Shown here piece after piece: positions 22,609 to 34,910 of a stretch of 64,000 nt of DNA (its first letter is position 1; every line of letters starts with the position of its first letter). Under the pieces are notes generated by a model, which was not told the origin of the DNA, ran no database searches, and was given only the letters and a program-made list of their open reading frames with translations. This DNA is from Zanthoxylum bungeanum. Taxonomy: Eukaryota; Streptophyta; Magnoliopsida; Sapindales; Rutaceae. The stretch covers positions 33,848-97,847 of the forward strand of contig SKCR01029098.1 in the NCBI GenBank assembly GCA_019454045.1, read 5' to 3'. The translations under genes were made by a program, and so were the position numbers.

Positions 22609-23415
22609 TCAGTGACCCCGTTTGCCACACTGCAGGCATACATCTTGGGATTTGTCCTTACCATTCCCAAAAGACTTTGATGATTTGGCCTTGCCCTTCT
22701 TCTTCTTCTTCTTCTTTACACCTCCAGTCGTCTTGGGCCAAGCCCTCGGAGACTGAGATGTTGAAGCGAAGTGCGCCTCTCGCTTTTTGCCATTCAACAC
22801 CTCTTTTTCTGCTTCACGCAGCATTGCCATCAGCTCTCCAAGAGTATGGTCTTGGTTCATCATATTGTAGTTCATGATGAACCCGCTCCAGCTATCAGGA
22901 AGAGACTGCAAGATCAAATATATAGAAGTCTCAGCCTCAAAGGTTATGCCTAGCTGACCTAGCTGTTCAATGTCAGCAATCATCTGTGACACATGGTGCT
23001 CAACAGACGTACCTTCTGAGATTCGTGAGCGAAAGAGCTTCTTCTGTAATTCATACCTTTGCGATCTAAGGTTAGATCGATGAAGGTCCTTCAATTTTGC
23101 CATCATAGTATAGGGATCCAATCCCTTGTTTTGGCGACGAAATTGAGGGGTCATCGCAGTGATCATGACGAACTGAGCAGTCGAGTTGTCATCGCTATGA
23201 GTCTTCCAAAGCTCAAACTCAAGTGGCTGCTCATTTTCGGGCTTAGGCGCGAGAGGTCTCTCTATCGTATAGAGCATCCTCTCAGCCCCCAGGACAATCC
23301 TGAGGTTCATATCCCAATCAGGAAAGTTCACGCCATTAAAGACATTTTCACCTATGATAATGTCTCTAACTCCGATCTTTCCAGTAATCTTAATTGCAAT
23401 AGTCAAACTATTCAA
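22609..23415 (-). pseudogene. Copia-A gag (copy 1), cut at the zinc knuckle
   Basis: The longest Copia-A gag, 268 codons from ATG 23415. It has the conserved N-terminal gag region (NGVNFPDWDMNLRIVL about residues 28-43, LEFELWKTH and the RSQRYELQKKLF segment), a lysine run near residues 233-239 and a zinc knuckle begun as CLQCGKRGH. A stop replaces the next residue, while KRDC continues the knuckle after it, so one base change ends gag early. Gag would form the particle and bind the RNA. The real start could be downstream of the first ATG, because the first 25 residues are not typical. Confidence 0.85.
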
Positions 23416-23960
23416 TTAACAATATTTGGGTATAGTCCAACTGTTACAAGAAAAATAATAGAATATTAGTCCAACTAATACATATATTATTGAGGAAATA
23501 ATTTGAAAACGCGTAATGCCAAGTATTTGAACTAAATTACAAATTCAATACTGGCCTCCCACTATTTTTCGGCGAGCCTCTAACCCTCTGTTGAGTACTC
23601 GGGAAACCTAGTTTCCTAGTGGGCTAGGATCCCGTTAAATAACCACACCTTGACTTTGGCCAACAAGCTGTATGATATTTAACTAGGTAGATCGTAAGAT
23701 CAATTGGATCTCATCCAATTCCTAGATCCGGTAGGTGGACCTCCAAGTCCGAAACATATATACAATATATATGCCAATATATCCAATATATTTTCCTAAC
23801 CTTTTTCCTCTGAATCAACTAAGTCTTGGCTTTGGCTCAACAAACTTAATGATTCCAGTTAAGCGGGACCCATTGACCTTGGAAATCTTTGTAATCGATG
23901 TCGATGAACAAGAAGTGATCTTGACTTTGGCCAACAAATCACAACTTGGGCAAGACATAT
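23416..23960 (-). other. Copia-A copy 1 leader, gag-proximal part
   Basis: Non-coding; nearly identical to 14280-14880 of copy 2. It ends at 23956-23960 CATAT, the left target duplication of Tat-2. Confidence 0.75.
23956..23960. repeat. Target site duplication CATAT, left of Tat-2
   Basis: The right copy is CATAC at 34906-34910. The empty site in copy 2 (14870 region) reads CATAC once, so the left copy has one change. Confidence 0.85.
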
Positions 23961-26742
23961 TGTAGGCATTGCATTTTTGCATGTGAAACCCGATGATGAG
24001 TCTCAGTTGGAGGCAACTATCTTTTAAGTCGCGGAAGTCGCGGGAAACTGACGTCGGAATGGAAGCGTCAAGATTGACGTTTTGTTGGATTTAGTTCACT
24101 TGTTTAGCTTCAGGTTCGCTGTTGAATCTCCGTTTTAAAACTTAACCTTAGCCCAAGCCCATTAAATCACCTCCAAAAATAATTAAAACATTTTAAAATA
24201 CATGTTACAAATTAAATTTAAATTAAATCTAAATAATTAAAAGCGATTAAATTAAACACAAATTAAATTGAATCGAAACCAATTAAACAACAAGTTAAAT
24301 TAATTTGAATTAATTAAAATCCATTGAAACCAATTAAATTAAAATCAAATTAAATTAAAATAATCGAAATTAAAATAAATAACCAGTCAATTATTAAATT
24401 CTTAATTTAAAAATCACAAACCAATTAAAATGAAATCTTAATTAAATTAAATTAAATAACCAAATTAATTAAATAAAACAAATTAAATTAAAATCAAATC
24501 CCAAAATTAAATAATTTACTTCCAAATTAAAATTAAATCATTCCAAAATTAAAGAAATCATTCACCTAAATTAAATATTATCCACCTAAAATACACATAT
24601 TTCTTGCCTAAAATATTCAAATTAAAATACACCTAATAAATTGATTTTATTCCTTAATAAACCCTAACCCTAATACATCCCCTCACTATATAAACAAATC
24701 AAAAATTAAACATCGACCCTCCTTCCTCCTCTCTACATACTCTCATTCACGGCAAACACAAATGAAAAAACCCTAAGCACCTCTCTCTCTCATGAAATAC
24801 ACGGCCAAAAGCAAAGAATCAAACCAGTAAACCTAAACCACTCCATAGCCGTGAACTACAAATAAAACAAACTGCCAGAGCACACCCACACATACAATCA
24901 ACCATAACCAGCCCCATCCTCAAAACAGAAACCCTCATGCCCTAAGATCTCTTACGAACCCTGATCCCACGCCCCTCTCTCTCTCACTACCACCCTAAAC
25001 TTCTTCACGCCTCCATCTCTCCACTTGAACCAGCAACAAACATACCGCCTCCCTCACGTAAGCCTTCACAAGCCTTTGATCCACTCACAAACTGCACAGA
25101 TCAGCCACCTCACCCACTCACAAACCAGCCTGCTCGACGCCAACACCACTGCCCAAACTGCCTACAAACACAACCACACACCCACTGCCTTCAACGAAAC
25201 CAATAAACTACACGAACGCCACTTACCAGCCTCCCTTCCACGCCACTTTCGGCTCCAGCAGCCCCTTTCGTCACTCAACACTTTCACGCTCCACTCAGCC
25301 AATTCGCAGCCTGCCACACACATAAACACACGTTGCCTCAAGCCTACAAATCGCCCCTCTCCATCAGCGCATCACAGCCACGCCCTTGCTTCAAACACAA
25401 CCCTCAATAAGCCAAATCTGAGCCTTTAACACCGTGCCTAAGAACCCCACACACTACCATAATTCACACGCACAACCCCCTGCACTGTACGTCCACACCT
25501 TCATGCAAAACAGCCCCTGCACTACATTTGTTCATGCACAAAGTGCCCTGCATTGCACGCCCAGTAAAACTCCCTGAACCTGCCCTTCAATAAGCCAAAA
25601 AACCGCACCTAAACAGTCCAAAAAAACTGCCCCCAAATCGCCAAAACAGCAGCCCAATATACCCCTGAAATTACCTCTAAAACGCATCACAAATTTGCAC
25701 ATTAAGTCCCCTAAATACACAAAAACAGCCCATTAAAACGCAAAAATAAGACCTGAAATAGTGAGCAGAAAACACATCCGAAACGGCAGCAAAACGAAGT
25801 CCAAACAGTGAGAAAAATAGTGGAACAGCGAGTTAAGACGCTAAGCTAGTGAGCCGAAAGAGTCAGGAGCTTTTACCCCTTCCGACGGCCGTGAAACGCG
25901 AGTCCGAAGTCGACATAAAAGGTTAGACCTGAGGGTACTTTTCCTATTATTTCCATCTATCTTTTAATGGCTTCATTCATTTTTATCGCATGAGAGTCGT
26001 TTATTGATGCATGATTGTGGCCCTTGAATAGATAGTAATGCATGTATTATGAAATGGTGCATGTTGTGGCCCTTGAGTAGATAAATATGCATATATTGTA
26101 AAATGATGTATGTTGTGGCCCTTGAATAAAATGAAAAAGTGTCGCCTCTCGTGGTATATAGGATGGAAACCCGGACATAAATTTCATAGCCGATTCCGAA
26201 TGGACGGTAGTATGATCTGCACTCGGGATACAACTCCACGTACCACTTGAGTAAACGGCGCATATTTTGTTTTATGATGTTTTGATTTGTTTGTCATTCG
26301 TTACTTGAATTCCGCATGTTATTTAGTTGATGTGTTCATGAGATGGTATTCAAGCATGATTAGTCATTTATTTTGCGTTGGAATTCGCATTATGTTTAGT
26401 TTTGTTCTTTATTTTCCGCATTATATAATTGAGGTATGCCATGAGATTATTGTATGATTTGTCGTTATAATGGTTTATTTTATGCATGCGAACTTAGGAG
26501 TAAATTATCCTTGGAAATATGTTGTTTAGACTTGGTTAGAATATTGCACAAATCATTTTATTACAAGTGACATAAGTAAGGGACCATTCCGAACCCAACG
26601 GTTTGAGGTCTTCCCTTGCGAGGGGTGAGTGCGGCCTTAAATCTTTGTCCCGGTTCACACCGGGTGGCGACTCCATGTTATTTTGTACTTCCCAACTAGG
26701 CCGCGAGCCTAGAGCAGCGTCGCCCAGGTCCTGTTGTCTACA
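23961..26742 (+). repeat. Tat-2 5' LTR
   Basis: 2782 bp, TGTAGGCATT...GTCTACA. From about 24170 to 24670 it is made of AAATTAAATTAAA-like simple sequence; from 24700 to 25900 it is C-rich and non-coding, with stop-poor frames but no recognisable protein. A TATATAAA box lies at 24687-24694. The block 26150-26250 recurs twice in the LTR at 59607-63017. Confidence 0.95.
24687..24694 (+). promoter_or_regulatory. LTR TATA box
   Basis: TATATAAA, with counterparts at 32836-32843 in the 3' LTR and 60296-60303 in Tat-3. Confidence 0.6.
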
Positions 26743-26745
26743 GTC

Positions 26746-26763
26746 TGGCGACTCCACTGGGGA
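26746..26763 (+). promoter_or_regulatory. Primer binding site, tRNA-Arg type
   Basis: Same 18 bases and same three-base offset from the LTR as in Tat-1. Confidence 0.85.
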
Positions 26764-27117
26764 TATTAGAGAATTGGCCTCGAAATCATGTCTTGTGATG
26801 TGTATGATTTGTGCATTAGTTGACCGTTTCTATAGTGGGTTGAGGGAGTTCAATCAAAGGCATTGTCATAAACCCGTATGAGAACGATAGTTGTATATCT
26901 TATAGAAGTTGCCTCTTTATGCTTTTGATAACTACATTCATATTATATCTCATATGTCGCATGCATCATGTTAACCCTCTGTGTCTTAAAAGCCATCATA
27001 GATATCCGTTGGGTTAGAAAAAAAAAGGTTATTCAAGAGGAGTTTAGCAAACATGGATAGCGGGGAAAAGGAAATCGAGAAACAGAAAACCTTATGGCAA
27101 GGATAGAAAGACCATTG
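26764..27117 (+). other. Tat-2 leader and gag-start trace
   Basis: Homologous to 6430-6530 and 7280-7560 of Tat-1 (CATCATGTTAACCCT, AAAGCCATCATAGA, GGAAAGACCAT). The open frame is lost here, so this is a dead counterpart of the gag-start region. Confidence 0.6.
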
Positions 27118-27245
27118 GGGGGCCTTCAAAAAAAAAGAAAAAGAAAAAAAGAGAGAAAAAAAAAAAAAAAAAGAGAAGAGAAAAAAAAAAGAAAAAAAAA
27201 AGAGAAAAAAAAAAGAGAAAAAAAAAGGAGAGAAAAAAAAATTAT
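27118..27245 (+). repeat. A/G-only low-complexity tract
   Basis: About 120 bases almost entirely of A with scattered G, starting where Tat-1 still has gag-derived sequence. It probably sits on the gag-pol deletion scar. Smaller A/G tracts occur at 27640-27730 and at 9715-9910 in Tat-1. Confidence 0.85.
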
Positions 27246-27249
27246 TATT

Positions 27250-28010
27250 TGTTTTTTTCATTGATAGTTAGACATAAGTCCGATGATGAAATTGTTTGCT
27301 TTAGGGTGAAGCCTTAGAAACGATAACTCTTGACGTGTTTTTATCTGATAATTTGGAGTAATTGATCTATGTTAGACTCGTAAGTACTTGATTATGGTTC
27401 TTAGCAGTGAAAACCTGAGTAGTTAGCAAAGTGACTAGTCGAATAAATTGTGGTCGGTGAATGACCGTTTGCTTAGATGTCTATCTTGATTTGCTTATGT
27501 TATGATGTGTGGTATGGTTGAAAATAAAAGAAAAGTCTCTAAAGAAAAAATGAACCACCTATAACCGATAAGCGTGAAGCTACCCATGGGCGAGTATTAG
27601 GACCACCATGAGGAGAAATGCTACCTTAAAGGGTAGGTGTGTTGAAAAAAAAAAAGAGAAAAAAAAAAGAAGAAAAAAAAAAGAGGAAAAAAATGAAGTT
27701 CAAAATGAAAAGAAAAAGAGAGAGACAAAGGAAAACAAAGAAAACCATACCACATTGAGCACTGAAAAGCAACTGCAGGCATATTGAGATATCTAGGTTG
27801 TTTGACCCACCGATCCCGATTTTTGAAACAAAATCATCGAGTTAGCTTACTTAAGGATTAAGCTGTGAAAGAACCTTTGCACACACACACTTTGAGACTG
27901 GCATAGATCATTTATTCAAAGACTTGGATTTGAGTTGCGTCGAATGTTTTAAAGGTTCTCTAGTTTCATTACTAGGCATTCCTTGAGGACGATATATGTA
28001 TAACTATTGA
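27250..28010 (+). other. Conserved 3' untranslated module (copy in Tat-2)
   Basis: Block-by-block match to 9430-10200, including ACCGATAAGCGTGAAGCTAC near 27560 and GGACCACCATGAGG near 27600. No coding potential. Confidence 0.75.
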
Positions 28011-28385
28011 GAATATTTCGTAGCATGTGATGTAGTATGATGATATGGAAGGCCCCGCCATGTGGTTCATCTTGACCAAGTGCAAACGGCGGAACATAAA
28101 GCTAAACCAAGACTGGGGGCGACCAGTCTACGACTTCGCGAATCCGGGACATAACAAGATATTGAGCCATGAGACCAGAGAGAATATTGTGCAATCACCT
28201 AGAGAACTGACGGAAGACCTAACCCAACGGAATAGGAAATTCATTCATGCATGCATGCATACACGTAACATATTTTGCATTCATTTTTGTGTTTGTTTTG
28301 CTTTGTATTCACAGGTTTCAAAGAAGAAAAAGAGAAATCAGCAAAGACAAGCCAATCAGAAGCAGCAACAGTACAGTCAGTTTCA
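28011..28385 (+). other. Unrecognised stretch with a 115-codon open frame (28045-28392)
   Basis: The frame begins MEGPAMWFILTKC and includes RPVYDFANPGHN, but I recognise no family and it runs into the array. Its second half (28190-28330) matches the Tat-1 post-pol segment at 7690-7990, which is non-coding in a different frame there. Most likely untranslated retrotransposon sequence. Confidence 0.3.
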
Positions 28386-29035
28386 GAAATGAATCAGCAT
28401 TAGTTTCGGGGATGAGTCCCAGGGTTGAGGCCCATATCAGTTTCAGTTTTGGGGATGAGTCCCAGGGTTGAAGCCTATATCAGTTTCAGTCCGGGAATGA
28501 ATCACAGGGTCGAGGCCCACATCGTCAGAGTTTTGGAATGAATCTTGGGGTCGAGGCCCACATTATCACCAGTTTCAGGAATGAAGCCCACATTCAGCAC
28601 AGTTCGGAAATGAACCATCAGCATCAGTTTCGCAGGGTATGGCACTTTGGGGCGAGGCCCACATTAGCATCAGCATCAGTCTTGCCGGGCATGGCACTCT
28701 GGGGTGAAGCCCTCATTATCATTATTAGTCTGGTCGAGTATGACACTCTGGGGGCGAGGCCCATATTAGTATCAGTTTGGGACGATGTCCATATCGGTAT
28801 CAGTTTGGGGGCGAGGCCCATATCAGTAACAGTTCGGGGGTGAGGCCCATATCATTATCAGTATTAGTCTTGTCGGGTATAGCACTCTGGGGGCGAGGCC
28901 CATATCATTATCAGTATTAGTATTGCCGGGTATGGCACTTTGGGGCGAGGCCCACATCACATTACATCAGTATCAGCATTGCCGGGTATGGCATTCTAGG
29001 GGCGAGGCCCATATTACATCAGATCAGTTCTGCCG
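28385..29035 (+). repeat. Tat-2 array block 1, GGGGCGAGGCCCA(C/T)AT units
   Basis: Irregular units of 40-60 bp with GATGAGTCCCAGGGTTGAGG, then GGGTATGGCACTCTGGGG and CAGTATCAG pieces, the same words as blocks 1 and 3 of Tat-1. Confidence 0.8.
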
Positions 29036-29460
29036 AGAATGGCACTCCGAGAATGGAGATATAGTCCGGGAATGGGCGGTTCAAGAATGAACAAGTCGGA
29101 AATGACACTCCGAGAATGGAGATATAGTCCGGGAATGGGCAGTTCAAGAATGAACAAGTCGGAAATGACACTCCGAGAATGGAGATATAGTCCGGGAATG
29201 GACAGTTCAAGAATGAACAAGCCGAGAATGGCAATCCAAGAATAGAGCACAGTTCAAGAATGAACAAGTCGGAAATGACACTCCGAGAATGGAGATATGG
29301 TCCGGGAATGGACAGTTCAAGAATGAACAAGCCGGGAATGGCACTCCAAAAATGGAAGCACGGTTCGGAATGAACCACCTCACAGTAACGGTTCGGGAAT
29401 GAACACCTTACAGTAACGGTTCGGGAATGAACCACCTTACAGTAACGGTTCGGGAATGGG
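29035..29460 (+). repeat. Tat-2 array block 2, 63-bp units
   Basis: CACTCCGAGAATGGAGATAT occurs at 29043, 29106 and 29169 (63-bp spacing), followed by derived units. Built from repeated GAATGG/GAATGA words. Confidence 0.85.
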
Positions 29461-30000
29461 CCACCTCATGATAACAGTTCGGGAATAAAGCCCACATTCA
29501 GTTCAGTTCGGGAATAAAGCCTACATTCAGTACAGTTCAGGAATAAAGCCTGCATCCAGTAACGGTTCATGAAGAAAGCCTGCATTCAGCTCAGTACGGG
29601 AATAAGCCCACATTCAGTACAGTTCAGGAAGAAAGCCTACAAACTCGGGAATAAAGCCCACATTCAGTACAGTTCGGGGACAAAGCCCACAGTTAACACA
29701 GTCAGGGAACAAAGCTCACCCTCATATCAATGCAGTTCGGAATAAAGCCCACAGTCCAAACAATAGGGGAATAGAGCCCTATCTCTCAACAGTTCGGGAA
29801 TAAAGCTCGGGAGGAATAAACTCTCATCTCAACAGTTCGAGAATAAATCTCGGGAGGAATAAAGCCTCATCTCAACACAGTTCGGGAACAAAGCTCGGAG
29901 GAATAAAGCCTCATCTCAACAGTTCGGGAATAAAAGCTCGGGAGGAATAAAGCCTCATCTCAACAGTTCGAGAATAAAGCTCGGGAGGAATAAAGCCTCA
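29460..30000 (+). repeat. Tat-2 array block 3, CAGTTCGGGAATAAAGCC units
   Basis: Degenerate 30-50-bp units around GTTCGGGAATAAAGCC(C/T)ACATTCA, changing after 29790 into GGGAGGAATAAAGCCTCATC units. Confidence 0.8.
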
Positions 30001-30330
30001 TCTCAACACAGTTCGAGAATGAACAAGCCGGGAATGACAATCCAAGAATGGAAACACAGTTCGGGAATGAACGAGCCAAGAATGGCACTCCAAGAATGGA
30101 AACACTGTTCGGGAATGAACAAGCCGAGAATGGCACTCCAAGAATGGAAACACTGTTCGGGAATGAACGAGCCAAGAATGGCACTCCAAGAATGGAAACA
30201 CTGTTCGGGAATGAACAAGCCGAGAATGGCACTCCAAGAATGGAAACACAGTTCGAGAATGAACAAGTCAAGAATGGCAATCCAAGAACGGCACTCCAAG
30301 AATGGAACACAGTTCGAGAATGGACCACAT
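30000..30330 (+). repeat. Tat-2 array block 4, 48-bp units in 96-bp alternation
   Basis: Units of 48 bp (GTTCGGGAATGAAC spaced 48) alternate between ACGAGCCAAG (30071, 30167) and ACAAGCCGAG (30119, 30215). The amplified unit is therefore the 96-bp dimer. Confidence 0.85.
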
Positions 30331-31280
30331 CTCAGTAATGGTCCGAGGATGGACCACATCACAGTAACAGTTCAGGAATGGACCACTATCAGTTTAGTAT
30401 CAGTTCGAGGGCGAGGCCCATATCACCTTGTGGGCGAGGCCCACATTGGTTCAATATCAGCTCTGCTGGTATGGCATTCTGAGGGCGAGGCCCACATCAG
30501 TTCATGATCAGTATCAGCCGGGTATGGCATTCTGGGGGCGGGGCCCATATCAGTTCCGGATTAGTATCAGTTGGGTATGGCAACCTGGGGGCGGGGTCCA
30601 CATCAGTTCATATCAGTTTTGCCGAGAATGGCATCCAGGGGGGTGAGGCCCATATTACATCAGTTTTAGTTTCTGCCGGGAATGGCATTCTGGGGGGCGA
30701 GGCCCACAGTATTGTAGTATCAGTTCAGCCGGGAATGACACTCCGAGAATGGAGATTTTGGTCCGAGAATGGACAGTCCAAGAATGAACAGCTCGGGAAT
30801 GAGCACGCCGAGAATGGCACATCGGGAATGGCACTCCAGGAATGGAGATCGGTTCAGGAATGGACCACAGCGGTGACAGTTCGGGAATGGACTTCATCAC
30901 ATCATATCACAGCAACACTCCGAGAATGGAGATCGGTTCGGGAATGGACCACAGCACGGTGGCAGTTCGGGAATGGACTTCACCACACCACAGCACGGTG
31001 ATGGTTCGAGAATGGACCTCATCACACCGACATCAGCATCAGTTCAGCCGAGAATGGCAATCAGAGTTCGAGAATGAACAAGCCAGGAATGGTACTCCGA
31101 GAATGGAACACGGTTCGAGAATGGACCACCATCATATCAGTATCAGTTCGGGCGAGGCCCATATCAGTATCAGTTTGGGCGAGGCTCATATCAGTATCAG
31201 TTTGGACAAGGCCCATATCAGTATCAGTTTGGGGCGAGGCCCATATCACTATCCGTCTGGGGGCGAGGCCCGTATATCAG
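30330..31280 (+). repeat. Tat-2 array block 5, mixed units
   Basis: Mixture of GAATGGACCAC, GGGTATGGCATTCTGGGGGCG, GAGAATGGAGATCGGTTC and GGCGAGGCCCATATCAGT words in short runs, all related to the neighbouring blocks. Confidence 0.75.
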
Positions 31281-32000
31281 TTCGAGGGCGAGGTCCCTAT
31301 TGCCAGCGGTGTTGGGTCGAGGTGCCCAGGGTCGAGGTGCCCCCGTTGTCGGTTGTAGTTCCGGGTCGAGGTGCCCACTACATCATCATATTGAGGGCGA
31401 GGTCCCTATTGTCAGCGGTGTTGGGTCGAGGTGCCCCCGTTGTCGGTTGTAGTTCCGGGTCGAGGTGCCCAGGGTCGAGGTGCCCACTACATCATTATCA
31501 GTTGAGGGCGAGGTCCCTATTGTCAGCGGTGTTGGGTCGAGGTGCCCAGGGTCGAGGTGCCCTCTTGTCGGTTGTAGTTCGGGTCGAGGTGCCCACTACA
31601 TCATTATCAGTTCGAAGGCGAGGTCCCTATTGTCAGCGGTATTGGGTCGAAGTGCCCAGGGTCGAGGTGCCCCCGTTGTCGGTTGTTGTAGTTCCGGGTC
31701 GAGGTGCCCAGGGTCGAGGTGCCCACTACATCATTATCATATGAGGGCGAGGTCCCTATTGTCAGCGGTGTTGGGTCGAGGTGCCGAGGGTCGAGGTGCC
31801 CCCGTTTCGGTTGCAGTTATTGGAATGCGTTCCCGGGTCGTGGACCCACTGCATCATTTTTGGGATGCGTCCCCGGGCCGAGGTCCATTTTGTCAGCGGT
31901 ATTGGGATGAGTCCCAGGGTCGAGGCACCCGTTGTCGGTTGCAGTTATTGGGATGCGTCCCAGGATCGAGGTCCACTGCATCATCAGTTGGCGGCAGCAA
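31280..32000 (+). repeat. Tat-2 array block 6, about 110-bp GGTCGAGGTGCCC units
   Basis: Homologous to Tat-1 block 4. GGCGAGGTCCCTATTG recurs near 31285, 31394, 31505, 31618 and 31744. Ends in the same degenerate units before the PPT. Confidence 0.8.
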
Positions 32001-32098
32001 CATGCAAGTCAGGTGGCAGCTGGCGAGCCAGGTAAGTGAAAATGCATTGCATGTACTTTGATAGGATTGTCACTGTCACACACTGCACAAGTCCTATC

Positions 32099-32112
32099 AA
32101 AGTGGGGGCGAC
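32099..32112 (+). promoter_or_regulatory. Polypurine tract of Tat-2
   Basis: AAAGTGGGGGCGAC directly before the 3' LTR, identical to Tat-1. Confidence 0.85.
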
Positions 32113-34905
32113 TGTAGGCATTGCATTTTTGCATGTGAAACCCGATGATGTGAGTCTCAGTTGGAGGCAACTATCTTTTAAGTCGCGGAAGTCGCGGGAA
32201 ACGGACGTCGGAATGGAAGCGTCAAGAATTGACGTTTTGTTGGATTTAGTTCACTTGTTAGCTTCGGGTTCGCTGTTGAATCTCCGTTTTAAAACTTAAC
32301 CTTAGCCCAAGCCCATTAAATCACCTCCAAAAATAATTAAAACATTTAAAATACATGTTACAAATTAAATTTAAATTAAATCTAAATAATTAAAAGCGAT
32401 TAAATTAAAGACAAATTAAATTGAATCGAAACCAATTAAACACAAGTTAAATTAATTTGAATTAAATTAAAATCCATTGAAACCAATTAAATTAAAATCA
32501 AATTAAATTAAAATAATCGAAATTAAATAAATAACCAATCAATTAATTAAATTTTAATTTAAAAATCACAAACCAATTAAAATGAAATCTTAATTAAATT
32601 AAATAAATAACCAAATTAATAAATAAAACAAATTAAATTAAAATCAAATACCAAAATTAAATAATTTACTTCCAAATTAAAATTAAATCATTCCAAAATT
32701 AAAGAAATCACCCCTAAATTAAATATTATCCACCTAAAATACACATATTTCTTGCCTAAAATATTCAAATTAAAATACACCTAATATAATTGATTTTTCC
32801 TTAATTAAACCCTAACCCTAATACATCCCCTCAGATATATAAACAAATCAAAAATTAAACATCGACCCTCCTTCCTCCTCTCTACATACTCTCATTCACG
32901 GCAAAAAACACAAATGAAAAAACCCTAAGCACCTCTCTCTCTCATGAAATACACGGCCAAAAGCAAAGAATAACAAACCAGTAAACCCTAAACCACTCCA
33001 TAGCCGTGAACTACAAATAAAACAAACTGCCAGAGCACACCCACACATACAATCAACCATAACCAGCCCCATCCTCAAAACCAGAAACCCTCATGCCCTA
33101 AGATCTCTTACGAACCCTGATCCCACGCCCCTCTCTCTCTCACTACCACCCTAAACTTCTTCACGCCTCCATCTCTCCACTTGAACCAGCAACAAACATA
33201 GCCGCCTCCCTCACGTAAGCCTTCACAAGCCTTTGATCCACTCACAAACTGCACAGATCAGCCACCTCACCCACTCACAAACCAGCCTGCTCGACGCCAC
33301 ACCACTGCCCAAACTGCCTACAAACACAACCACACACCCACTGCCTTCAACGAAACCAATAAACTACACGCACGCCACTTACCAGCCTCCCTTCCACGCC
33401 ACTTTCGGCTCCAGCAGCCCCTTTCGTCACTCAACACTTTCACGCTCCACTCAGCCAATTCGCAGCCTGCCACACACATAAACACACGTTGCCTCAAGCC
33501 TACAAATCGCCCCTCTCCATCAGCGCATCACAGCCACGCCCTTGCTTCAAACAACAACCCTCAATAAGCCAAATCTGAGCCTTTAACACCGTGCCTAAGA
33601 ACCCCACACACTGCCATAATTCACGCACAAATACCCCTGCACTGTACGTCCACACCTTCATGCAAAACAGCCCCTGCACTACATTTGTTCATGCACAAAG
33701 TGCCCTGCATTGCACGCCCAGTAAAACTCCCTGAACCTGCCCTTCAATAAGCCAAAAAACCGCACCTAAACAGTCCTAAAAACTGCCCCCAAATCGCCAA
33801 AACAGCAGCCCAATATACCCTTGAAATTACCTCTAAAACGCATCACAAATTTGCACATTAAGTCCCCTAAATACACAAAAACAGCCCCTTAAAACGCAAA
33901 AATAAGACCTGAAATAGTGAGAGCAGAAAACACATCCGAAACGGCAGCAAAACGAAGTCCAAACAGTGAGAAAAACAGTGGAACAGCGAGTTAAGACGCT
34001 AAGCTAGTGAACCGAAAGAGTCAGGAGCTTTTACCCCTTCCGACGGCCGTGAAACGCGAGTCCGAAAGTCGACATAAAAGGTTAGACCTGAGGGTACTTT
34101 TCCTATTATTTCCATCTATCTTTTTAATGGCTTCATTCATTTTTATCGCATGAGAGTCGTTTATTGATGCATGATTGTGGCCCTTGAATAGATAGTAAAT
34201 GCATGTATTATGAAATGATGCATGTTGTGGCCCTTGAGTAGATAAATATGCATATATTGTAAAATGATGTATGTTGTGGCCTTGAATAAAATGAAAAATG
34301 TGTCGCCTCTCGTGGTATATAGGATGGAAACCCGGACATAAATTTCATAGCCGATTCCGAATGGACGGTAGTATGATCTGCACTCGGGATACAACTCCAC
34401 GTACCACTTGAGTAAACGGCGCATATTTTGTTTTATGATGTTTTGATTTGTTTGTCATTCGTTACTTGAATTCCGCATGTTATTTAGTTGATGTGTTCAT
34501 GAGATGGTATTCAAGCATGATTAGTCATTTATTTTGCGTTGGGAATTCGCATTATGTTTAGTTTTGTTCTTTATTTTCCGCATTATATAATTGAGGTATG
34601 CCATGAGATTATTGTATGATATTGTCGTTATAATGGTTTATTTTATGCATGCGAACTTAGGAGTAAATTATCCTTGGAAATATGTTGTTTAGACTTGGTT
34701 AGAATATTGCACAAATCATTTTATTACAAGTGACATAAGTAAGGGACCATTCCGAACCCAACGGTTTGAGGTCTTCCCTTGCGAGGGGTGAGTGCGGCCT
34801 TAAATCTTTGTCCCGGTTCACACCAGGTGGCGACTCCATGTTATTTTGTACTTCCCAACTAGGCCGCGAGCCTAGAGCAGCGTCGCCCAGGTCCTGTTGT
34901 CTACA
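32113..34905 (+). repeat. Tat-2 3' LTR
   Basis: 2793 bp, pairs with 23961-26742 over its whole length with only scattered changes and small indels. It is followed by the CATAC target duplication (34906-34910). Confidence 0.95.
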
Positions 34906-34910
34906 CATAC

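Larger units (their letters stand above)
23961..34905 (+). mobile_element. Tat-2: non-autonomous Tat/Ogre-like LTR retrotransposon
   Basis: Complete element of about 10.9 kb with 2.8-kb LTRs, tRNA-Arg PBS, PPT and 5-bp target duplication. The 5.4-kb interior lacks any pol and holds a trace of the gag start region, a purine tract, the conserved 3' module and 3.6 kb of tandem arrays. PBS, PPT, LTR ends and modules are shared with Tat-1, but the LTR is 2.5 times longer and there is no LOG copy. Its LTRs differ from each other less than those of Tat-1 by eye, suggesting a younger insertion. Confidence 0.93.

Noticed and set aside
25025..25429. 134-codon frame in the Tat-2 5' LTR
   Set aside because: C-rich LTR sequence; the equivalent stretch of the 3' LTR (33175-33585) breaks the frame by small indels, so it is not maintained.
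30842..31744. 300-codon open frame (and similar long frames at 10448-12456, 29019-30507)
   Set aside because: They run through GC-rich tandem arrays that lack stops in several frames; the products are repeats of the DNA units and no protein family is seen.
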